From contig CALXIQ010000024.1 of NCBI GenBank assembly GCA_944388405.1, positions 100,335 to 164,334 on the forward strand: a DNA stretch of 64,000 bases, written 5' to 3'. The notes beneath the pieces are model-generated. The model did no database searches. It was given only the letters and a program-made list of their open reading frames with translations, and was not told where the DNA came from. Positions 44,972-52,830 of the stretch are shown here, in pieces. The first letter of the stretch is position 1; each line of letters opens with the position of its first letter. The DNA is from an uncultured Ruminococcus sp. (GTDB lineage Bacteria; Bacillota; Clostridia; Oscillospirales; Ruminococcaceae). Made by a program: the position numbers and the translations under genes.

Positions 44972-46456
44972 TTAAACGTAATCGGATGGGTCGAGGGCTA
45001 CGCCGTCTTTTCTGATTTCAAAGTGCAGGTGAGGTCCTGTTGAAAATCCTGTAGAACCGACAGTTCCCAGAACATCGCCCTGTTTAACTTCCTGACCTAC
45101 ACTCACGGTAATTCCCTCAGAGTGACCGTATAACGTCCACCAGCCGTTGCCGTGGTCGATAATACAGTATCTACCATAGCCGCCTCCACAGCCGCAGCTG
45201 CTGTTTTTACCGTAGTCGTGAGGACAGGTATTTACAACTCTGATTACAGTGCCATCAGCGGCAGCGCAGATATTAGCGCCACGGATATTGTAGGAGTAAA
45301 TATCAATGCCTGCATGATAGGAGCCCCATCTCCAACCGACGCCTGAAGAAATGTGATAGTGACCCGGAACAGGCCAGGTAAACATCGACTTATCCTCGTA
45401 ACCGTAATCGCCGTTATCGGTAGAGCTGCTGTTGCTGCTGCCGTCATTTGTTGAGGAGTCTGATTCGTCCGAATCTGACGAGCCGCTGTTAGATGATGAA
45501 TCACTGCCGGATGAGGATTCCTGCTGTTGCTGCTGTTGCTGCTCCAACAGTTCCTGCTCCCTGCGTTCCTCTTCTTCCCGTCGCTTTCTTTCTTCCTCTT
45601 CCTTGCGCTTGATTTCTTCCTGTTCTTCGTAAAGCTGCTGAAGCTCGGCTTCAAAGGCTTCGTATTCCTCCTGAGCCGCCTCCTGATTTTCCATGAATGT
45701 TTCTCTGTCCTGTTCCAGCTTGTCAATCATAGCCTGGCTTTCAGAGAAAAGTTCTTCCAGCTTATCCTTCTGCTCCTGCTGCTTTTCCATCTGAGCTTCA
45801 AGTTCACTCTTATTTGTTTCAAGCTGAGCTTTTTCCTCTTCCAGAGCCGCCTCGTCGGCCTCGTACTGTGTTTTAAGGTCAATGAGGTTGTCAATCATGT
45901 TGTTGTCATGGTCAGCCACACGTTTTACAAGCTCCAGCTTCATCAGCATATCGTAAAAATCGGTAGCGCCCACCAGTATATCGGTGTAGGAACTGCTGCC
46001 CGCTATGTACATAATTCTGATACGCTGCATGAACTCGTCGATACCTGTTTCTATCTCGGCTCTTTTGTCGGATATCTGAACCTCTTTTTCGGCAATGCTT
46101 TCGGAAAGCTGGTTTATTTCATCCTCCAGCTGACTTATAGATTCTTCAAGAGTGAGAATGGTCGCCTGAACAGTATCTATCTGTTCTTCAATTGCCGCCT
46201 GATTTTCTTCTTCAAGAGCAATGTCGTCCTTGGTGTCGTCAATCTGTTGATCAAGCTCGGCTTGTTTTTCTTCAAGCTCGGCAAGCTTGTCCTTGGTCGC
46301 TTCAATATTCTGAGCGTTCTCCTCGGCTTCGCTGCTGGTGGCAGCAGCGATGTTCTGTGAAATAACAGTGTCCTTTCCGCTTGCAAGAATTGTAAAAGCG
46401 GTGATAATCGCTAATGAACACGCAAGCAGACGTTTCATCAAACCGGTCCTATACAC
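44972..46456 (-). CDS. Coiled-coil LytM/M23 peptidoglycan hydrolase (first paralogue)
   Basis: 494 residues: signal peptide, coiled coil (about 40-300), a Glu/Arg then Gln/Ser/Asp low-complexity linker (about 290-350), then an M23 domain with HAGIDIYS and GPHLHFEIR. The Cys loop CPHDYGKNSSCGCGGGYG matches the neighbour, so the two arose by tandem duplication; this copy has an extra linker. The start is a GTG 8 nt after GGAGG; an ATG six codons in is a fair alternative. Lies 254 bp after ftsX on the same strand. Confidence 0.88.
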   Translation of the reverse strand: MYRTGLMKRLLACSLAIITAFTILASGKDTVISQNIAAATSSEAEENAQNIEATKDKLAELEEKQAELDQQIDDTKDDIALEEENQAAIEEQIDTVQATILTLEESISQLEDEINQLSESIAEKEVQISDKRAEIETGIDEFMQRIRIMYIAGSSSYTDILVGATDFYDMLMKLELVKRVADHDNNMIDNLIDLKTQYEADEAALEEEKAQLETNKSELEAQMEKQQEQKDKLEELFSESQAMIDKLEQDRETFMENQEAAQEEYEAFEAELQQLYEEQEEIKRKEEEERKRREEEERREQELLEQQQQQQQESSSGSDSSSNSGSSDSDESDSSTNDGSSNSSSTDNGDYGYEDKSMFTWPVPGHYHISSGVGWRWGSYHAGIDIYSYNIRGANICAAADGTVIRVVNTCPHDYGKNSSCGCGGGYGRYCIIDHGNGWWTLYGHSEGITVSVGQEVKQGDVLGTVGSTGFSTGPHLHFEIRKDGVALDPSDYV

Positions 46457-46710
46457 TTTTTAATCCTCCATAGTCTGGCGGAACCGTATTTATCTCTGCC
46501 GCCGTTAATTTTTACACGTCGTTTGTGATGCAGTATACAGCTTTTTCACAGGCTGTATGCATTTTATATTTCTGTCCGGAAGGGAAGATCAAACCGCTGC
46601 ATGTTACCAGTTTGTGCTTCCGGCAAACTTAAAGGCAGGCTGATAAGCCATGTTATACAGCATGCCTGAAGTTTTTTGCTTGTCGGCAAAAAATCTGCCG
46701 CAGATATGGT

Positions 46711-47616
46711 TCAGACTTTAAGGTGCTTTCCTGCGCTTATTGATGTTCCCACTGCGCCGATAAGTGCGCCGGCAACGGCATAAGCGATGGTGATAGGCCA
46801 GAACAAATCGTCAAACGAGTAAAGGTTCTGAACGCCCAGAATGTTCCACAGTCTGAAATCATCGTTGAAAATGTTATAGACCCCTTCGTAAGCAAACTTT
46901 GTCAGCAGCAGTGCACCCGCCGCAGCTAAGATACCAACAATCATACCCTCAACAAAAAAGGGTATTCTTATAAAGCTGTTGGTTGCACCTACGTATTTCA
47001 TTATATTGATTTCCTTGCGCCTTGCAAAAACGCTGGTTCGAGTAGTGTTTGAAATTATTATAAGACAAACTATTATAAGCGCCAGCACGATCGCTGCGGA
47101 AATAATTGCAAGAATACGACGTATGCTTATAAGCACATCCGCAAATGCCGTAGGCGACCTGGTAGATTCAACGTTGTCAAAGGTTTCAATCTGAGTTGTG
47201 GTTTCCGACATTCTCTGAATATCGGTAACAGTCAGACGGAAGGTGTCGGGAAGAGGATTATCGTCGGCATACTGGAAAAGCTCCTGTTCCTCCTCGGTCA
47301 TATCCTCCATCATGTTTTCCCAAGCTTCTTCTTTAGAATAAAACTCAACGGTATTGACGTTTGGAATCATCTCAATCTGCTCCTGAAGCTCCTGAATAGC
47401 TTCGTCGGATATGTCGTCCGTAATCTGGACAACAACCTCGCTCTGATCCTCTATACCGCCGATAATTCGGTTAAGATTTATGGACATCAACACCGAAACG
47501 CCAACCATAAGCAGGGAAACCAGCATGATGCAGAACGAAGCAAACGACATCATACGATTGGTCCAGATGCTTTTAAGACCCTGGCTGACAAGGTATCTGA
47601 AACTGTTAATCTTCAT
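46711..47616 (-). CDS. ftsX: Cell-division ABC protein FtsX (permease-like)
   Basis: 301 residues with the FtsX layout: N-terminal helix (about 24-45), an extracytoplasmic domain (about 50-170), then three more helices and the GALIGAVGTSISAGKHL end. FtsX does not transport but transmits FtsE ATPase cycles to wall hydrolases outside the cell. Its start overlaps ftsE by 11 bp. The two M23 genes downstream are the natural partners. Confidence 0.94.
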   Translation of the reverse strand: MKINSFRYLVSQGLKSIWTNRMMSFASFCIMLVSLLMVGVSVLMSINLNRIIGGIEDQSEVVVQITDDISDEAIQELQEQIEMIPNVNTVEFYSKEEAWENMMEDMTEEEQELFQYADDNPLPDTFRLTVTDIQRMSETTTQIETFDNVESTRSPTAFADVLISIRRILAIISAAIVLALIIVCLIIISNTTRTSVFARRKEINIMKYVGATNSFIRIPFFVEGMIVGILAAAGALLLTKFAYEGVYNIFNDDFRLWNILGVQNLYSFDDLFWPITIAYAVAGALIGAVGTSISAGKHLKV

Positions 47617-48289
47617 TTGAACCTCCTATGACATCGTCAAAAGCAATGCTACCGTGATTGATATTAATGATGCGTCCGCCAAAATAGCGCACTAAATCGT
47701 GCTCATGGGTAACCATGAGTATAGTTGTTCCACATTCGTTAATACCTTTTAACAGCTCTACGATTTCATAAGAAAGGGCAGGGTCGATATTTCCGGTAGG
47801 CTCGTCGGCTATAATAAGCTGAGGGTCGTTTACCAAGGCCCTGGCAAGAGCAACTCTCTGCTGTTCGCCGCCCGAAAGCTCCGTGGGGTATGATTTTGCT
47901 TTATGGGACAGACCCACAAGGCTGATAACGTAAGGCACTCGGCTTCTTATGTATTTTGCAGGGGCGTCGATAACCCTCAGCACGAAAGCCACGTTTTCAT
48001 AAACCGTCATAGTGGGAATAAGTCTGAAGTCCTGAAATACAACGCCTATGGTTCTTCTGAGAGCGGGAATCTTACGGCGTCTTAGCTTTCTCAAGCTGAA
48101 GCCGTTTACGATAACGTCGCCCGAAGTAGCATCTATCTCCTTGAGCACGAGCTTGATAAGAGTTGATTTGCCTGCGCCGGAGGGTCCTACCACAAACGCA
48201 AAATCTCCGTCGTTGATTTTCAGATTTACTTTATTGAGCGCGTCGACACCGCTGGAGTATGTGACCGACACATCTTTGAATTCTACCAA
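47606..48289 (-). CDS. ftsE: Cell-division ABC ATPase FtsE
   Basis: 227 residues. Walker A GPSGAGKST at 35-43, signature LSGGEQQRV, Walker B LIIADEPTGNIDP, and a following TILMVTHEHDLV. The start appears to be a TTG about 10 nt after GGCGGTG. It partners FtsX through the 11-bp overlap. The CdaR-like regulator lies 68 bp upstream on the same strand with only a weak hairpin between. Confidence 0.95.
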   Translation of the reverse strand: MVEFKDVSVTYSSGVDALNKVNLKINDGDFAFVVGPSGAGKSTLIKLVLKEIDATSGDVIVNGFSLRKLRRRKIPALRRTIGVVFQDFRLIPTMTVYENVAFVLRVIDAPAKYIRSRVPYVISLVGLSHKAKSYPTELSGGEQQRVALARALVNDPQLIIADEPTGNIDPALSYEIVELLKGINECGTTILMVTHEHDLVRYFGGRIININHGSIAFDDVIGGSNED

Positions 48290-48357
48290 AGAAAATACAC
48301 CGCCTTAATAAATTGAAAGCAAAAGCTTCCTTCATTATTCAAGCCGCAGGAACCATC

Positions 48358-49443
48358 TTAGAATTTAACCGGGTTAGCGGATAAATACTTCTTGACCATC
48401 AGCGCAATTTTAAAGACAATAGCGTGGTCAAATTCTCTCAGATCAAGTCCTGTCAGCTTTTTGATTTTTTCCAGTCTGTACACCAGAGTGTTTCTGTGAA
48501 CAAACAGTTTTCTTGAAGTCTCTGAAACGTTCAAATTGTTCTCAAAGAACTTCTGAATTGTAAAAAGTGTTTCGTGGTCAAGGGAATCAATTGAACCTTT
48601 CTTGAAAACTTCTTTCAGGAAAGTTTCGCAAAGAGTTGTGGGAAGATGATAAATCAGCCTTGCGATTCCCAGGTTGTCATATGAAACGATAATCTTATCG
48701 GTATCGAAAACCTTACCTACCTCTAAGGCGATCTGTGCTTCCTTAAACGACCTGGCAAGATCTCTTACGCCTTCAACAACAGTTCCTATTCCTACGTTCA
48801 CGCGGGTATAGAATTCACCGCTGAGGGTATCCGAAATGGAACGGGCAAGCTTTTCAAGGTCCTTTGGCTCGATGCTGGATGTTACTTCTTTTACCAGCAC
48901 AATATCCGATTCGGTAATGTTGAAAACAAAGTCCTTGCTTTTATCGGGGAAAAGATTCTGTATAACATCGTAAGCTGATACATCGTTTGAGGAAATGATT
49001 CTTATAAGAAGCACCACTCTTGACGTATCGGAGCTGAAATGCAACTCTCTTGCCTTGATGTGAACGTCGCCGGGAAGAACGTTGTCAAGCACAACATTCT
49101 TGATAAAATTACTTCTGTCGTACTTTTCATCGTAATACTGCTTAATGCTGGACAAAGAAATAGCAAGAATATTTGCATACTTGGCTGCGGTTTCGTCAGT
49201 ACCCTCCACAAAAACGGCATAATCCGGCTTCATGTGGGAGCCGAAAGGCTTGTATGTATAGCCGTCACGCACGAAAATATCGTGGGAATCCCCCAAATCA
49301 AGCGATACGAATTCGTTGGTGGTGCCTACCTGAGCCAGCTCGGAGCAGGCGATAATTGTTGCGGTATCGTCGATAACGCCGATTGTGCAGTCAATAGTAT
49401 CCCTCATCTGATGAATCACGCTTTGAAATAATCTGTTGGACAT
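48358..49443 (-). CDS. CdaR/PucR-type transcriptional regulator
   Basis: 361 residues from MSNRLFQSVI, after AGGGGA. The N-terminal part (about 1-130) looks like the sugar-diacid recognition domain of CdaR regulators, the middle (about 145-260) a GGDEF-like or GAF-related fold, and the C-terminus (about 295-350) the PucR helix-turn-helix, with NVSETSRKLFVHRNTLVYRL. Effector unknown. Own promoter upstream with AATCAAT-type repeats beside it. It could regulate the ftsEX cluster that follows. Confidence 0.87.
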   Translation of the reverse strand: MSNRLFQSVIHQMRDTIDCTIGVIDDTATIIACSELAQVGTTNEFVSLDLGDSHDIFVRDGYTYKPFGSHMKPDYAVFVEGTDETAAKYANILAISLSSIKQYYDEKYDRSNFIKNVVLDNVLPGDVHIKARELHFSSDTSRVVLLIRIISSNDVSAYDVIQNLFPDKSKDFVFNITESDIVLVKEVTSSIEPKDLEKLARSISDTLSGEFYTRVNVGIGTVVEGVRDLARSFKEAQIALEVGKVFDTDKIIVSYDNLGIARLIYHLPTTLCETFLKEVFKKGSIDSLDHETLFTIQKFFENNLNVSETSRKLFVHRNTLVYRLEKIKKLTGLDLREFDHAIVFKIALMVKKYLSANPVKF

Positions 49444-49885
49444 AAGATAATCCCCTCTACCTGCAAATTTAATCAATCAAAATCAATTGACTATACACTG
49501 CTATTATAACAAAAAATGATTGAATTTGCAAGTGGTTTATAGTAAAAGTGTTCAAAAAGCCAACCGTAGGCACGAATAAGGTGTAAAGTCGCCTTAATAT
49601 ATTACAAATTGTAACATGTTTTTGTCCTTGTTGTGTGAACTTTCTGTTAAATCACATAAAACGGCGGTGTTTTTTATTTAAAATGCCCTAAAAGCCGGGA
49701 GAATTTGTTACTTTTTTGTAATTTGTAAATTTTATATGAATTAAAATTCCATGCTTTGCATATTGTCAAACGAATATCATAAGCCTTTAAAACAAACAGG
49801 TTTATTTATCCGCCTCTATTGAAAAAGAGATGGGAGTATGATATAATCATACATGAAAAACGAAGAAATTGCCGGAGGGTTTAAT
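49444..49885. other. Divergent intergenic region with promoters for the CdaR-like gene and rimM
   Basis: No gene seen. Minus-strand promoter TTGCAA, 17 nt, TATAAT (complement 49503-49531). Next to it AATCAATC and AATCAATTGA repeats (49471-49491) could be an operator. Plus-strand promoter TTGAAA (49819-49824), 17 nt, TATAAT (49842-49847) drives rimM. The middle is AT-rich without recognisable structure. Confidence 0.7.
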
Positions 49886-50386
49886 ATGAAACAGTACCTT
49901 GAAATAGGTAAGATTGTATCGGTGTTCGGACTGAAAGGGGAGGTAAAGGTTCACCCCTGGTGCGATACCCCCGATTTTCTGTGTGAGTTTGACACGCTCT
50001 ATTACAAAAGCGGCACCCCTGTTACGGTGGAAAGGTCGAGGGTTCAAAAAAATATTGTTATTATGAAAATAGAGGGCGTCGATACGGTCGAACAAGCCGA
50101 AAAGCTTAGAAACCGAGTGCTTTATATGGACCGTAACGACATCGAGCTTGATGAGGGCTGTTATTTTGTGCAGGACCTGCTCTCACTAAAAGTTATCGAC
50201 AACGTCACCGCAGAGGAATACGGCGTAATAACCGATGTTACCGTGACGGGAGCAAACGACGTTTACCATATTAAAGCTCCCGACGGAAAAATGTACTATA
50301 TCCCCGCTATACCCGATGTTGTAAGAGAGGTGGATGTCCAAGGCGGAATAATGAAGATAACCCCTCTTGACGGATTGTTTGATTAA
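49886..50386 (+). CDS. rimM: Ribosome maturation factor RimM
   Basis: Binds S19 and assists 30S maturation. 166 residues from MKQYLEIGKIV, the ATG after GGAGG; the longer frame begins almost at the transcription start and is rejected. N-terminal beta barrel with VSVFGLKGEVKVHP, and a PRC-barrel C-terminal half with YYIPAIPDVVREVD. The usual rpsP-KH partners are not upstream here. A small membrane protein gene separates it from trmD. Confidence 0.95.
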   Translation: MKQYLEIGKIVSVFGLKGEVKVHPWCDTPDFLCEFDTLYYKSGTPVTVERSRVQKNIVIMKIEGVDTVEQAEKLRNRVLYMDRNDIELDEGCYFVQDLLSLKVIDNVTAEEYGVITDVTVTGANDVYHIKAPDGKMYYIPAIPDVVREVDVQGGIMKITPLDGLFD

Positions 50387-50402
50387 CTGAGGGCGGTAAA
50401 GT

Positions 50403-50924
50403 ATGTTTTGCAAGTATGAGGATGTAGAGCGGCTTGTCAGGCTTTACAGCGACAGTATGTATTGTCTTGTGTATCCCAAAATACAGGACCGAGCCAAATC
50501 GCTTAAATGCATAGAAAGGGTTTTTGTCAGATATATAGACAACAGTCCTCGGCTCAGGACTCGGAAATCGGAACAGAAGTGGCTGATAAAGGCGCTCAGA
50601 AAGGAAAGCGGCTTTAATACCCTTGCAAACGGCTACACCGACGGAAAGCTCAGCGCTCTTGAGCTTGACAATATGCTTACAAGCCTGAGAGTCTATTACC
50701 ACAACGACGGCAACAAGCCTAAGAAGTTGAAATCAAATCTTATTGCGGCGATAATATTGGTTATTGTGGGTATTTTTATTGCCATTGGCGTAGCAAAGGG
50801 CATAGAACGGTATAAAACCGACGGATTCAGCGTTCAGCAGCATCTGAACGAAAATTCAGAAGCTTCGTACTCTTCCGAATCTTCAGATTATATAAAAAGG
50901 ATTTTTGCTTATTATGAGAATTGA
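50403..50924 (+). CDS. Membrane protein with a degenerate sigma-factor region-2-like N-terminus
   Basis: 173 residues, unrecognised as a named family. Residues 1-70 resemble ECF sigma region 2: LVRLYSDSMYCLVY, then FVRYIDNSPRLRTRKSEQKWLIKALRKES, close in pattern to the sequence around sigma 2.2-2.4. No region 4 follows. One membrane helix spans about 113-132, then a short Ser/Glu-rich outside tail. It lies between rimM and trmD and overlaps trmD by 11 bp, so it is cotranslated with tRNA/ribosome maturation genes. It could be an inactivated sigma factor turned membrane sensor or anchor. Confidence in the gene is higher than in this reading. Confidence 0.72.
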   Translation: MFCKYEDVERLVRLYSDSMYCLVYPKIQDRAKSLKCIERVFVRYIDNSPRLRTRKSEQKWLIKALRKESGFNTLANGYTDGKLSALELDNMLTSLRVYYHNDGNKPKKLKSNLIAAIILVIVGIFIAIGVAKGIERYKTDGFSVQQHLNENSEASYSSESSDYIKRIFAYYEN

Positions 50925-51663
50925 CATAGCGACGCTTTTCCCCGATATTATAGAAAATTATCTCAATGCAAGTATAATAGGAAGGGCAAGAGCCAAAAAT
51001 ATATTTACCGCCAGGTGCCATAATATAAGGGATTACACCCTTGATAAACACAGACGGGTAGATGACACTCCCTACAGTGAACGGCAGGGAATGCTTATGC
51101 AGTGCCAGCCAATATACCGCTGCTGGCAGGCTGTGTGCAATATGACCCGGTCACAGCCTCATGTTATATACATGTCGCCCCAAGGAAAAACTCTTACTCA
51201 GAAAAGATGCATTGAACTTTCCCACCTTGACAGCATATTTATATTATGTGGGCACTATGAGGGAGTAGATAACAGGGTAATCGAAAAAATTGTGGATGAG
51301 GAGATTTCCATAGGAGATTATGTGCTGACGGGAGGGGAGCTTCCTGCGCTTGTGCTTATTGACAGCATTGTGCGGATGCTTGACGGAGTCCTTGCCGAAC
51401 CAGATTGTTATGAGGACGAAAGCCATTTCAACGGTCTGCTTGAGTATCCACAGTACACCCGTCCCGAGGTGTGGGAAGGAATGAAAGTACCTTCCGTGCT
51501 GTTGTCGGGACATCATGCCAACATACAGAAATGGAGGCATGAGCAGTCGCTGAAAGTTACACTGGAAAAGCGACCCGATTTATTGAAAAATTATTCACTT
51601 AGTGAAAAAGATTTGGCTATTATCACTAAAATATCGGACAAAAATAACAATGAAAATCCATAG
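50914..51663 (+). CDS. trmD: tRNA (guanine37-N1)-methyltransferase
   Basis: Methylates G37 next to the anticodon to prevent frameshifting. 249 residues from MRIDIATLFPD; the TTG upstream adds three codons and is unlikely. The SPOUT knot is intact: YMSPQGKTL, LCGHYEGVDNRV, and EISIGDYVLTGGE. Overlaps the membrane protein gene by 11 bp. Usually followed by rplS, which is absent here. Confidence 0.97.
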   Translation: MRIDIATLFPDIIENYLNASIIGRARAKNIFTARCHNIRDYTLDKHRRVDDTPYSERQGMLMQCQPIYRCWQAVCNMTRSQPHVIYMSPQGKTLTQKRCIELSHLDSIFILCGHYEGVDNRVIEKIVDEEISIGDYVLTGGELPALVLIDSIVRMLDGVLAEPDCYEDESHFNGLLEYPQYTRPEVWEGMKVPSVLLSGHHANIQKWRHEQSLKVTLEKRPDLLKNYSLSEKDLAIITKISDKNNNENP

Positions 51664-51669
51664 AAAAAG

Positions 51670-51726
51670 GTTTTCAACAATGAATTGTTAAGTGTTTTTG
51701 TACAGTATGCCTTAATTGTTGAAAAC
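51670..51726 (+). terminator. Inverted repeat after trmD
   Basis: GTTTTCAACAAT (51670-51681) and ATTGTTGAAAAC (51715-51726), perfect 12-bp arms, with a competing AACAAT/ATTGTT hairpin inside. Low GC, so terminator function is only likely, not sure. Confidence 0.5.
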
Positions 51727-51825
51727 TTATTGAACATATTGCACAAGATTGATAGTTTTAAAAAATTTCAATATGAGCAAAACAACAAAATCTTCGATTT
51801 TTTTGCGGTTTGGTGATAATTTGCG

Positions 51826-51854
51826 TTGACGAAGTCGGGGTTGTCCTGTATAAT
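51826..51854 (+). promoter_or_regulatory. Promoter of the HPr gene
   Basis: TTGACG (51826-51831), 17-nt spacer, TATAAT (51849-51854). Confidence 0.8.
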
Positions 51855-51931
51855 ATAAGTGTAAAAAAGGTAAATAAAACTTTTTATCCATCAGTTTATG
51901 AGTGGAAATTTAATGAATGGAGAGATATTGT

Positions 51932-52204
51932 ATGTTCGTTAAAGATGTAACAGTGCAGAATAAGGTAGGGCTTCATGCGCGTCCGGCTACTTTCTTTATT
52001 CAGAAGGCTAACGAGTATAAGTCGTCTATCTGGATTGAAAAGGAAGAGAGAAGAGTAAACGCTAAGAGCCTTCTCGGTATTCTTTCTCTTGGCATCATCG
52101 GAGGAACGACTATCAGAATCATTGCTGACGGTTCCGATGAGAGAGAGGCTGTAGACGGTCTGGTTGCTTTGGTTGACAGCGGATTTGCTGAGGAAGCCAG
52201 ATAA
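51932..52204 (+). CDS. ptsH: Phosphocarrier protein HPr
   Basis: 90 residues. His15 lies in VGLHARPAT and Ser46 in NAKSLLGIL, so both the PTS phosphorylation site and the HPr kinase regulatory site are kept; this is HPr, not Crh. GGAGAG precedes the ATG; the longer open frame overlaps it. No ptsI follows, so it is a stand-alone HPr with its own promoter and terminator, compatible with a carbon-regulation role. Confidence 0.95.
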   Translation: MFVKDVTVQNKVGLHARPATFFIQKANEYKSSIWIEKEERRVNAKSLLGILSLGIIGGTTIRIIADGSDEREAVDGLVALVDSGFAEEAR

Positions 52205-52231
52205 TTACTTTATTTGCGAAGCTTATAATAT

Positions 52232-52270
52232 CTGAGGTTCTGCTTTTTAGCCGAACCTCATTTTTATTTT
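52232..52270 (+). terminator. Terminator of the HPr gene
   Basis: TGAGGTTC (52233-52240) pairs with GAACCTCA (52253-52260), then T5. Confidence 0.92.
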
Positions 52271-52312
52271 GTGCCGAAGCCGGACTGTTGACGATGAAGC
52301 GGTGTTTCGGAC

Positions 52313-52341
52313 TTGCATTTGCGGAGAAAAAATAGTAAAAT
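52313..52341 (+). promoter_or_regulatory. Candidate promoter of the small membrane gene and recD2
   Basis: TTGCAT (52313-52318), 17-nt spacer, TAAAAT (52336-52341). The transcript would begin with a leader of about 95 nt holding AACCTGCA/TGTAGGTT and CACCCC/GGGGTG pairings. Confidence 0.5.
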
Positions 52342-52443
52342 GAAAGTATAGATTCACAATTTCACCCCCCGTAACATAGGATAAATTAACTCAGTGTCAA
52401 CCTGCAAAACCTGTAGGTTCGGCATGAAAAAAATTCACAAGGG

Positions 52444-52806
52444 GTGTTTTGGGTGATTGGAATTGTTATAGCGGCAGTCATATGCGTTCTGGTTATTGCC
52501 TGTATAGCGGTAAAGAAAATAATGTTTATGAAAAGGCGGTGCGCAAATACGGGATATATAATTGTTCCATGCACTGCTAAAACCGAGAACCTTGAGAAAA
52601 CGGTGCGGGCATATTACTGGGAGGAGATTTTTGAAAACAGCAATCTTGGTCGGGAGATACTTATCGTTATAATTGAAAAAAGCGAGAATGTATATACCGC
52701 CAAACGTCTTGCGCAAGAGTTTTCAATTGTCAGCGCAATTGACCTTTCAGATCTTGGGGATTATATAAAAAAGAAAGCTTTTCGCTGCGGAGAGATTACG
52801 GAATAA
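52444..52806 (+). CDS. Small membrane-anchored protein of unknown function
   Basis: About 120 residues. One N-terminal hydrophobic helix (about 3-24) is followed by a basic KRR stretch and a cytoplasmic domain of mixed alpha/beta character (about 35-115), with VPCTAKTENLEKTVRAYYW and EILIVIIEKSENVYTAKRLAQEF, which look like alternating strands and helices. Start codon GTG; a second GTG three codons later is equally possible behind AAGGGG. It lies 24 bp upstream of recD2, so probably the same operon. Not recognised. Confidence 0.7.
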   Translation: MFWVIGIVIAAVICVLVIACIAVKKIMFMKRRCANTGYIIVPCTAKTENLEKTVRAYYWEEIFENSNLGREILIVIIEKSENVYTAKRLAQEFSIVSAIDLSDLGDYIKKKAFRCGEITE

Positions 52807-52830
52807 ATATACTTATTAAGGACAGGTAAA

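Noticed and set aside
45527..46360. 277-codon plus-strand frame, Phe/Leu rich
   Set aside because: Antisense of the Glu/Gln/Lys coiled coil of the M23 protein, whose codons read as Phe/Leu on the other strand. No ribosome-binding site or homology.
43583..46456. Recent duplication causing assembly error in the two M23 genes
   Set aside because: The two copies differ clearly in coiled coil, linker and codons, so they are old paralogues rather than a repeated assembly segment.
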